Source of the DNA: an uncultured Porphyromonadaceae bacterium
Lineage (GTDB): Bacteria; Bacteroidota; Bacteroidia; Bacteroidales; Muribaculaceae
DNA length: 12,991 nt
Direction: 5' to 3'
NCBI GenBank assembly: GCA_900551515.1
Contig: URWH01000036.1
Location: forward strand, 1 to 12,991
The notes beneath the pieces were generated by a model. That model was given only the letters and a program-made list of their open reading frames with translations. It was not told where the DNA came from and did not search any database. The translations under genes were made by a program, and so were the position numbers. This document shows, in pieces, positions 7,949 through 12,991 of the stretch; the stretch's first letter is position 1, and every line of letters starts with the position of its first letter.

Positions 7949-8500
7949 TCACCAGCGGTTGTAATGGATGCGGGTCGGATCCCATTTGTCCAACGGGGCG
8001 TGGGGCATATGAGGATAGCCGAACGGGATGAGGTTGAATGGGACAGCGGTGACGGGCAGCGCGAGTATGTCGGCCACGGCCTGCTGTCGGTCGGTGTGGG
8101 GATAGAGGGATGTCCACACGGCTCCGAGGCCGCAGGCATGCGCTGCCAGAAGCAGATTTTCGGAGGCGGCGGAGAGATCCTGCACCCACAGGGTGGCGTC
8201 GTCGCCGGCGAGGAATCGTGTCGAATCGCCGCATACCACGATGGCCATCGGCGCTTGCGCGGCCATCTTGGCGTAGGGCAACGCCGCGGCCAGGCGTGAA
8301 AGCAGCTGCGGGTCATTGACCACGACAAACGCCCATGGCCGACGGTTGACAGCCGTAGGCGCCGACATCGCAGCACGCAGTAGCGTTTCCACCGTAGCCG
8401 GTTCGATCGGGCGTGTGCGGTCGTAACTCCTCACGCTGACGCGCGTGACAATATTCTCTATTATAGCATTTCGGTTTATGCAATAATCGTCGGGATTCAT
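7949..8500 (-). CDS. Nitroreductase family protein (FMN-dependent oxidoreductase)
   Basis: This 183-residue protein belongs to the nitroreductase family, homodimeric flavoenzymes that use NAD(P)H to reduce nitro-aromatics, quinones or similar electron acceptors in the cytoplasm. Seen here are the N-terminal FMN phosphate-binding pattern Arg20-Val-Ser-Val-Arg24-Ser-Tyr, the SAPTAVNRRPW segment (46-56), a hydrophobic dimer helix with LLLAAHACGLGAVW (116-129), and the family ending PFGYP (159-163) followed by a DKW...IHY...W tail. Length is normal for the small subfamily. The next internal Met is residue 45, so the ATG at 8500 is the only sensible start. It follows the outer-membrane-like gene on the same strand after 166 bp, so it may have its own promoter. 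The physiological substrate cannot be told from sequence. Confidence 0.92.
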   Translation of the reverse strand: MNPDDYCINRNAIIENIVTRVSVRSYDRTRPIEPATVETLLRAAMSAPTAVNRRPWAFVVVNDPQLLSRLAAALPYAKMAAQAPMAIVVCGDSTRFLAGDDATLWVQDLSAASENLLLAAHACGLGAVWTSLYPHTDRQQAVADILALPVTAVPFNLIPFGYPHMPHAPLDKWDPTRIHYNRW

Positions 8501-8521
8501 AACTGAGAGCTTATTTTATCA

Positions 8522-8538
8522 TTTTCTTTTAAAGAAAA
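8522..8538. promoter_or_regulatory. AT-rich palindrome upstream of the nitroreductase gene
   Basis: TTTTCTTT-T-AAAGAAAA is a perfect 8-bp inverted repeat around one base, 22-38 bp upstream of the nitroreductase ATG. It may be an operator near the promoter. It is not followed by a U tract in the gene direction, so it is a poor terminator. Low sequence complexity weakens the case. Confidence 0.25.
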
Positions 8539-8666
8539 CAATGCAGCCCGATGATTGTTCACCAGCACGCTCAGATGTATCGCAAATTATTTAGCCAGCA
8601 TGAGATTGCAAATTAAATCTAAACCGACGCTCAAACCGTGGAACAATCGCCGCAACCCTACCCGGC

Positions 8667-9521
8667 CTATCTCGGACGCGGCCCACCCATTGGCATCGGG
8701 CCATGCCGATTGTCGCGGCTTTCGATGTAGCTCCGCACGGCGTTATAAAGAATGCCTCCCACATCAATGCCGAGGCTCACCTTGCGGTTGATGCGGTAAT
8801 ACGGCATCACGATCGGGCTCGTCTCCCAGCGGTTGGTGATCAGCGAGCGCGAGCTCTGCGCACCCACCCTGATACCCCAGTGGTCGCTGAAATTATAGCT
8901 GGCATATCCGCCGAATCGGGGCAAGGCCATCGACTCCGCCATGCCGGGCGTGAGCGGGTGCACGGGCGAATAATACTCGCCGAAAAGCGTCACCGACCAC
9001 CGGTCGTTAATCCTATAGTCGACCGCCCCGCCGAAGCCCCAGCCCGACTGCAGTCCGCGGAAATAGCCATATTTCATAGCCTCGGCCCACGCCGTGAACG
9101 TGACAGCACCTGCCGACTGGCTGAAGTTCAGCCGTCCGCTCTCGACGCCCATCATGCCGGGAAGATGCGTCGCCGCGCCTGAGGCATATATGCTGCCGCC
9201 ACTCCACGAGGCGATCTCCGGCGAGACATCACGAGAGCTGACCGCAAACGAGCGCGACACATGCCATGACTCCAGACTCCTGTAAAGCGGCGCATACGAC
9301 GACCAGCCGGTAGGCGACTCCACCCCTTCCGGCACTACGCCCGAATGCTCCGGACTCCCGGCCTCGATCATGAACGACGGGATCGTATCGGGAGTCGGAC
9401 GCACGGGCGTTTCGGGCTCCTGCGCCCCGCCATAAAGCGGCGAAAAAGCCAAAACAAGCAACGCCGCGACCAGCCGGATCACATTAAAGCGTTTGTTCGT
9501 ATTTTTATCGCAGCAACCCAT
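8667..9521 (-). CDS. Secreted, probably outer-membrane beta-barrel-like protein of unknown function
   Basis: This 284-residue protein has a signal peptide: a basic N-terminal region (KNTNKRFNVIR), hydrophobic LVAALLVLAF (17-26), and a likely signal peptidase I site after Ala33 (GGA-QEPET). Then comes a Pro- and Ser-rich linker and, from about residue 110, alternating aromatic/polar strands (VTFTAWAEAMKYGYF, WSVTLFGEYYSP, FGGYASYNFSDHWGIRVGAQ) like those of small outer-membrane barrels. It ends in a Pro/Arg-rich tail rather than a terminal aromatic residue, which is atypical for a BAM-inserted barrel. It lies 12 bp after the acetyltransferase stop and is probably cotranscribed with it. I do not recognise a named family, and function is unknown. 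Confidence 0.75.
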   Translation of the reverse strand: MGCCDKNTNKRFNVIRLVAALLVLAFSPLYGGAQEPETPVRPTPDTIPSFMIEAGSPEHSGVVPEGVESPTGWSSYAPLYRSLESWHVSRSFAVSSRDVSPEIASWSGGSIYASGAATHLPGMMGVESGRLNFSQSAGAVTFTAWAEAMKYGYFRGLQSGWGFGGAVDYRINDRWSVTLFGEYYSPVHPLTPGMAESMALPRFGGYASYNFSDHWGIRVGAQSSRSLITNRWETSPIVMPYYRINRKVSLGIDVGGILYNAVRSYIESRDNRHGPMPMGGPRPR

Positions 9522-9533
9522 AAATCCAACAAA

Positions 9534-10025
9534 TTACAATATCTTATAATAGATCGCATCACCGAGAAAACGATCGAACTTATAGCCCACTTCCGGTAGC
9601 ACGCCGGCCCGCGTAAATCCCATGGCACTGTGGAGCCGTTCGCACGACTCATTGCCATCGGTGATGCACGAGATCAGCACATGATAACCCTCCTTGCGAC
9701 ACTCCTCCATCACTGCCCCGAGCAAGCGCCGGCCGTAGCCGCGGCCCGTGAATCCCTCGCGGATATAGATGGTGATCTCCAGCGTCCGGCCATATACGGC
9801 ATTCGGATGCCACGGATGAGCATAGCAATAGCCCGTGAGCAAGCCATCTTCGGTCTGAGTCACAAACCATGGATAATTGCCGCTGACAGGTTCCATACGC
9901 CGCAGCATATCGTCCGCCGACAGGATGTCGTTGGAGAAAATCACCGTGCTCTCAGCCACATAGTGATTGAATATCTCGGCCATGGCGGCCGAATCTGTGA
10001 GCGTTCCCTGACGTAACATAGGCAT
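9534..10025 (-). CDS. GNAT family N-acetyltransferase (phosphinothricin acetyltransferase-like)
   Basis: This 163-residue cytoplasmic enzyme would transfer acetyl from acetyl-CoA to a small amine. Numbering from the ATG at 10025, the acetyl-CoA loop is GRGYGR (94-99), preceded by LEITIYI with Glu83 and followed by ITDGNESCERLHSAMGF (121-137) and a GYKFDRF segment (147-153). This pattern is that of the phosphinothricin / methionine sulfone acetyltransferase branch. Members act on amino-acid analogues, so the natural substrate stays open. The frame can be extended to a TTG at 10040, but that TTG is the end of a TAATTTTG -7 box, so translation should start at the ATG at 10025 or 10019; MLRQGTLTD from 10019 also fits the family start. 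It heads a two-gene unit with the outer-membrane-like gene and is divergent from the zinc-transport genes. Confidence 0.9.
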   Translation of the reverse strand: MPMLRQGTLTDSAAMAEIFNHYVAESTVIFSNDILSADDMLRRMEPVSGNYPWFVTQTEDGLLTGYCYAHPWHPNAVYGRTLEITIYIREGFTGRGYGRRLLGAVMEECRKEGYHVLISCITDGNESCERLHSAMGFTRAGVLPEVGYKFDRFLGDAIYYKIL

Positions 10026-10035
10026 TTGAATATGC

Positions 10036-10088
10036 CACAAAATTAGCGAAAGATTCGGGTTTTATGAGCCTTTTTAATTAATTTTGTG
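10036..10088. promoter_or_regulatory. Divergent promoter region with mirrored -7 boxes
   Basis: CACAAAATTA (10036-10045) and its exact reverse complement TAATTTTGTG (10079-10088) each contain TAATTTTG, matching the Bacteroidetes -7 consensus TAnnTTTG. The minus-strand box (10045-10038) would drive the acetyltransferase gene with a very short leader; the plus-strand box (10079-10086) would drive the znuA-like gene about 21 bp downstream. No clear -33 TTTG or recognisable zinc-repressor box was found. Confidence 0.55.
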
Positions 10089-10107
10089 TTTACATTGAAA
10101 AAAACCG

Positions 10108-10989
10108 ATGAAACCACTGCACCACTTACATCATATCGCCGCCGCCATCCTGCTGGCCGTCATGGCCGCCTGCTCTAAGGGCGAACAGCGGCCCACGCTC
10201 ACCGTCAGCATTGAGCCTCAGCGATATATCCTCGAGCAGATCGCCGGCCCGGAATGGCAGATCAACACGCTTCTCGACAAAAACGCCGACCCTGAAAATT
10301 TCGACCCTACGATGGACGTGATGAAGTCGGTGATGCGCAGCCGTGCCTATTTCCGCGCCGGCAACATGGCTTTTGAAGATGTCGTCGTGAGCCGCCTCAC
10401 TGAAAATAATCCCGACATGACGATCGTCAACACCTCCAGAGAGATCGTCCCGATCTACGGCACCCACGACCACGGCAGCCACAGCGCTCACAGTCACGGC
10501 AATGCCGATCCCCACACATGGGTCTCGGTGCGCAACACCCGGGCCATGGCCGCCGAGATGCACCGTGCCATGACCGCCCTCGATCCGGCGCATGCCGACA
10601 CTTACACCGCCAACTACCGGCGCCTCGATCAGCGGCTCGACAGCCTCGACCGCGCTATATCAGCCACTCTCGCACCAAAGGCCGGCGCCTCCTTCCTGAT
10701 GTGGCACCCCGCGCTGAGCTACTTTGCACGCGACTACGGTCTGCGACAGCTCTCCCTGGGCGCCGACGGCAAAGAGATGTCGGCCCGCGGCCTTAAAGAC
10801 AAGATCGATCAGGCCGGCGCCGCCGGGACGCATCTATTCATCACGCAGCCCGACAACGACCGCAGCCGCACGGAAGAGATTGTTTCTCAGACCTGTATGA
10901 ACATCATCAACGTAAACCTCAATTCCTACGACTGGCTCGACGATCTGCAGCGGATTGCCGCAGCCATAGCCGCAACACCACAGCAATGA
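10108..10989 (+). CDS. znuA: Metal (probably zinc) ABC transporter substrate-binding lipoprotein, ZnuA-like
   Basis: This 293-residue protein is a cluster A-I metal-binding protein that would capture zinc or manganese in the periplasm and pass it to an inner-membrane importer. A signal peptide ends in VMAAC, so Cys22 is probably lipidated. Metal-ligand regions visible are DPHTW with His136, MWHPALSYFARDYG with His200, and QPDNDR (247-252) near the expected acidic ligand. A His-rich loop spans 120-136 (THDHGSHSAHSHGNADPH), a mark of zinc-type members. At the first ligand, where ZnuA proteins usually have His (PHxYEP), this protein has Glu63 (DPENFDP). Its stop overlaps the next start (ATGA), so it is translationally coupled to the ATPase. 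Zinc is favoured over manganese by the His loop but is not proven. Confidence 0.9.
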   Translation: MKPLHHLHHIAAAILLAVMAACSKGEQRPTLTVSIEPQRYILEQIAGPEWQINTLLDKNADPENFDPTMDVMKSVMRSRAYFRAGNMAFEDVVVSRLTENNPDMTIVNTSREIVPIYGTHDHGSHSAHSHGNADPHTWVSVRNTRAMAAEMHRAMTALDPAHADTYTANYRRLDQRLDSLDRAISATLAPKAGASFLMWHPALSYFARDYGLRQLSLGADGKEMSARGLKDKIDQAGAAGTHLFITQPDNDRSRTEEIVSQTCMNIINVNLNSYDWLDDLQRIAAAIAATPQQ

Positions 10990-11681
10990 CCGACGAAAAC
11001 ACCATAATCCGGCTCGACAACGTGAGCCTTTCATGGGACGGCCGCCCGACACTCGAGGATGTCAACCTGAGCATCAACCGCGGCGATTTCCTGGCTGTCA
11101 CAGGCCCTAACGGCGGCGGCAAAACCACCCTTCTGCGCATCATCCTCCGGTTGCTCAAACCCACCTCGGGTACGGTGACCTACATCGGCGACAAAGGCTC
11201 AGCAGCCCCGCTCGCCATTGGCTACCTACCCCAGAAAAACATGATCGATTCCCGTTTCCCGATCACCGTCAGAGAAGTGGTAGGACTCGGATTGTACGGC
11301 AAACAATCACTTCCGATTTTGCAGCGCAACAAACTGATCGACGAAGCGATAGCGACCGTCGATCTCACCGCTCACGCCGATTCGGGCATAGGCAATCTGT
11401 CGGGCGGACAGCTGCAGCGCACCCTCCTGGCACGCGCCATCATCGGACGCCCCGAGGTGCTGGTGCTCGACGAACCGCTGAGCTACATCGACAAGCCCTT
11501 CGAGAGCCGCATATACGAGATCATCGCCTCACTGGCCCGCGACACCACGATAATCCTCGTGTCGCACGAAATGTCGACCATCGCATCAATGGCCAACCGC
11601 CATGTCATCGTCAACGGCACCCTCCATTTCTGCCATTCCTCAAGCCACTTCATGCACTACGACTGCTGCGAGGACAGCTGA
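10986..11681 (+). CDS. znuC: Metal ABC transporter ATP-binding protein, ZnuC-like
   Basis: This 231-residue ATPase would power metal import with the substrate-binding lipoprotein encoded just upstream. All ABC motifs are intact: Walker A GPNGGGKTT (40-48), Q-loop Gln83 (GYLPQKN), signature LSGGQ (138-142), Walker B VLVLDEP (158-164) and H-loop His194 (LVSHE). Length and motif spacing fit the zinc/manganese branch. The last 16 residues contain Cys216, His217, His221, His224, Cys227 and Cys228, a cluster able to bind metal. It overlaps the znuA-like gene by 4 bp (ATGA). No permease gene follows: the next 214 bp hold a repeat element and then an unrelated gene. It is therefore inferred to work with a permease encoded elsewhere. 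Confidence 0.9.
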   Translation: MTDENTIIRLDNVSLSWDGRPTLEDVNLSINRGDFLAVTGPNGGGKTTLLRIILRLLKPTSGTVTYIGDKGSAAPLAIGYLPQKNMIDSRFPITVREVVGLGLYGKQSLPILQRNKLIDEAIATVDLTAHADSGIGNLSGGQLQRTLLARAIIGRPEVLVLDEPLSYIDKPFESRIYEIIASLARDTTIILVSHEMSTIASMANRHVIVNGTLHFCHSSSHFMHYDCCEDS

Positions 11682-11690
11682 CAATATAGT

Positions 11691-11711
11691 CCGGGGGTGA
11701 ACGCCGCCCGG
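11691..11711 (+). terminator. Weak GC stem-loop after the znuC-like gene
   Basis: CCGGG (11691-11695) and CCCGG (11707-11711) can pair, starting 10 bp after the stop codon. There is no U tract after it, so it is at best a weak or Rho-assisted terminator. The inverted-repeat element further right may serve as the actual transcript end. Confidence 0.25.
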
Positions 11712-11737
11712 CATTCGCGCGTTATTAATATGACAAC

Positions 11738-11855
11738 TTAGAGCTTGTTAAATAATAATTCAACAACAATTGAATTATAATTTAACATTATGTTATCTAT
11801 TATAAAGAAAGTTACATCAGCCTGCCGTTAACATTTATTATTAAACAAGCTCTTA
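11738..11855. mobile_element. MITE-like element with 18-bp terminal inverted repeats
   Basis: A 112-bp AT-rich stretch (11741-11852) starts GAGCTTGTTAAATAATAA and ends with the reverse complement of GAGCTTGTTTAATAATAA: 17 of 18 positions match. It is flanked on both sides by the direct triplet TTA (11738-11740 and 11853-11855), as expected for a target-site duplication. Inside are further palindromes, ATAATTCAA/TTGAATTAT (11755-11763 with 11770-11778) and TAACAT-T-ATGTTA (11783-11795). It encodes no protein. The structure fits a non-autonomous insertion element moved by a transposase elsewhere. It could also act as a bidirectional terminator or supply promoter sequences to the next gene. Confidence 0.6.
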
Positions 11856-11895
11856 TTATAGGCCTAAGGCCGTGACGACAAAAAAAACTATTGTA

Positions 11896-12249
11896 ATGAT
11901 GACACGCGAAAAATTCATTGAAACCGTTGAATATCTTGTAAAAGAGTACATCAGCAACCCGAAAGTCTGGGGCAACAACCCGCAGATACGTGTGATACCG
12001 TCCACCACCGTCGATTTCGACATCCGGCTCATCGACGGATCCGAGCTGCTCGATGAGATCGATTACGACGACGCCGAAGTTGAAAGCGCCGCTGCCGCAC
12101 AAGGCGAGGCCCTCGAAGAAGGCACCGACTATCAGGTGAAACGCACCCCCGACTTTTATGCCGTCAGCCGCCTGCTGACATGGACTCCCGTAGGCGGACG
12201 CGACGCCGATGCAAAAGCGATAGCCACACTGGCCGACAACTACTTCTGA
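11896..12249 (+). CDS. Small hypothetical protein, unknown function
   Basis: This 117-residue acidic protein starts at the ATG at 11896 (a second ATG follows at 11899). The frame reaches back to a GTG at 11872, but MTREKFIETVEYLVKEY from 11899 reads as a natural N-terminus. It has an amphipathic N-terminal helix, a middle part of mixed strand character (PQIRVIPSTTVDFDIRLIDG), an acidic/alanine stretch (EIDYDDAEVESAAAAQ) and a C-terminal part ending ATLADNYF. There is no signal peptide, membrane segment, Cys or known catalytic motif, so it is probably cytoplasmic. I do not recognise the family. It stands alone, 41 bp after the inverted-repeat element, which may therefore lie within or replace its promoter. 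Codon use resembles the neighbouring host genes, so it is likely a real gene. Confidence 0.75.
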   Translation: MMTREKFIETVEYLVKEYISNPKVWGNNPQIRVIPSTTVDFDIRLIDGSELLDEIDYDDAEVESAAAAQGEALEEGTDYQVKRTPDFYAVSRLLTWTPVGGRDADAKAIATLADNYF

Positions 12250-12730
12250 TCCCGCCGGGTCAAAAACAGATCCTTGACAGAGCCAAAAAGCATCCTCATC
12301 TCATAAACTGTTTAAATGATTTTAGCACGAAGAGGGATTATCGTAAGATTTCAGCACGTTGAAGAGTGAATGATGCCGGCTTCAATAGCGAATTCACAGA
12401 ACAAAGCTGCTTATTTTCTGCGGAATATCAAAGAATCACCGCCAAATCGTTGACGCGGAAGATGCGGTAGGCGCGGACACGGCGACACATGACTGTGACT
12501 GTGTCTATCATCGATAATATCAGGCACAATACCCACATCCGTCTTGAAAACGGAAGCGAAATTGACGGTGAACGCTGCGCGAGCCTCATAGCACGGCACG
12601 ATCTCGACGGAATTATAGCTTAGAGTGGGAAAAGAAGCATCCACAACTTGCGTTTGTTTCTTTACCGAAGCAAAGCGCCAAGTCGATGAGCTATAAAGCT
12701 ATGGACGGTATGTTGGGTGCGAAAAGCAGC
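12250..12730. other. Gene-poor stretch without a supported gene
   Basis: I see no convincing gene, RNA or mobile element in these 480 bp. Only short open frames exist, and they overlap each other on opposite strands around 12411-12644. An imperfect direct repeat, GATTTTAGCACG (12318-12329) and GATTTCAGCACG (12347-12358), lies 29 bp apart. The lack of long frames in DNA of otherwise coding-like base composition suggests decayed coding sequence. Confidence 0.4.
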
Positions 12731-12929
12731 TTAGAGCCGGTTCGAAGATACTCTCTTCTTATCGGTGGTGGCACCCGACAAGCCGCCAACAATCATACCG
12801 GCCCCAACGGCGACTATGAAAAGCCCCCCAAAAAAACCACGTTGTTTCCATTTCTCCAGCTGTTTCGTTGTACTCTCACGATGACAGCAAAGGAATAATG
12901 GCTGCAGCAAGAAGAATTTGAAGTCTCAT
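12731..12929 (-). pseudogene. Frameshifted small lipoprotein gene
   Basis: From the ATG at 12929 the minus strand encodes MRLQILLAAAIIPLLSS and then meets TGA where a lipobox cysteine would be expected (LLSS-C). Restoring two bases after TG (for example TGCGAG in place of TGAG) gives an uninterrupted frame to the TAA at 12733-12731: CESTTKQLEKWKQRG, then a glycine-rich hydrophobic helix (FFGGLFIVAVGAGMIVGGLSG) and TTDKKRVSSNRL. The restored product, about 66 residues, would be a small membrane-anchored lipoprotein with a glycine-zipper-like helix. Its function is unknown. The lesion may be a real deletion, an assembly error, or much less likely a programmed +1 frameshift at UGA. No clear promoter is visible upstream. 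Confidence 0.5.
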
Positions 12930-12991
12930 AATAAGAGTAACTATTCAGCGAATCGGCAATAGAGGTGGCCTTGGTCGATAATTCAATTTAA

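Noticed and set aside
7759..8376. 205-codon minus-strand frame whose end encodes a hydrophobic helix (about 7870-7925)
   Set aside because: Mostly a shadow of the nitroreductase gene. The hydrophobic end lacks an ATG start of its own and overlaps the tRNA promoter region.
8703..9182. 159-codon plus-strand frame opposite the outer-membrane-like gene
   Set aside because: Its opposite strand has a signal peptide and strand-like pattern; this frame has neither and is His/Ala/Arg-rich like a shadow.
12489..12623. 44-codon plus-strand frame (MTVTVSIIDNIRHNTHIRLE...)
   Set aside because: Protein-like in composition, but very short, without a promoter or ribosome-binding signal, and overlapped by equally plausible short minus-strand frames (12411-12644). 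It may be a remnant; not supported as a gene.
12686..12898. 70-codon plus-strand frame at the right edge
   Set aside because: It is opposite the better-supported broken lipoprotein gene and has no domain or start signal.

Overview
The window looks like the right-hand end of an integrated prophage and the adjoining chromosome of a Bacteroidales bacterium, perhaps a Muribaculaceae-like gut organism. The phylum is inferred from promoter boxes of the TAnnTTTG type, the lack of clear Shine-Dalgarno sequences, a tyrosine integrase of the Bacteroidetes type (YWARHSW box), and the style of the zinc-transport genes. The family-level guess is weaker. No database search could be run.

Layout. (1) 1-7654 is prophage. 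It holds a tape-measure gene (109-4248), then 2 bp later a 615-residue probable tail protein (4251-6098), then a convergent tyrosine integrase (7423-6095, minus) whose stop codon overlaps that of the tail gene. Between the integrase start and the tRNA lie about 230 bp with dense repeated motifs (three copies of an 11-mer and a TTTCGG series at roughly helical spacing) that look like integrase, excisionase or repressor binding sites, plus a long stem-loop. (2) 7655-7742 is tRNA-Ser(GGA), minus strand. Its 3' end faces the integrase, so it is the likely attachment site; the rest of the prophage and the second att copy should lie left of the window. (3) 7743-12991 is host chromosome: a small FMN nitroreductase (minus), a two-gene minus-strand unit (GNAT acetyltransferase, then a secreted outer-membrane-like protein), and, divergent from it, a plus-strand znuA-like/znuC-like pair with overlapping stop and start. 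The matching permease is not here. (4) 11738-11855 carries a 112-bp AT-rich element with 18-bp terminal inverted repeats and a TTA duplication, a good MITE candidate, followed by a conserved-looking 118-residue protein of unknown function. (5) 12250-12991 is mostly empty. Its right part contains, on the minus strand, what looks like a small lipoprotein gene broken by a frameshift exactly at the lipobox cysteine.

How the genes work together: the left module builds the phage tail and controls integration. On the host side the ZnuA-like lipoprotein would capture a divalent metal, probably zinc, and the ZnuC-like ATPase would energise import through a permease encoded elsewhere. The acetyltransferase/outer-membrane unit shares the divergent promoter region with this transporter, but no functional link is evident. 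The most notable observations are the repeat array between integrase and tRNA, the integrase's AT-hook tail, the MITE-like element, and the lipobox frameshift.
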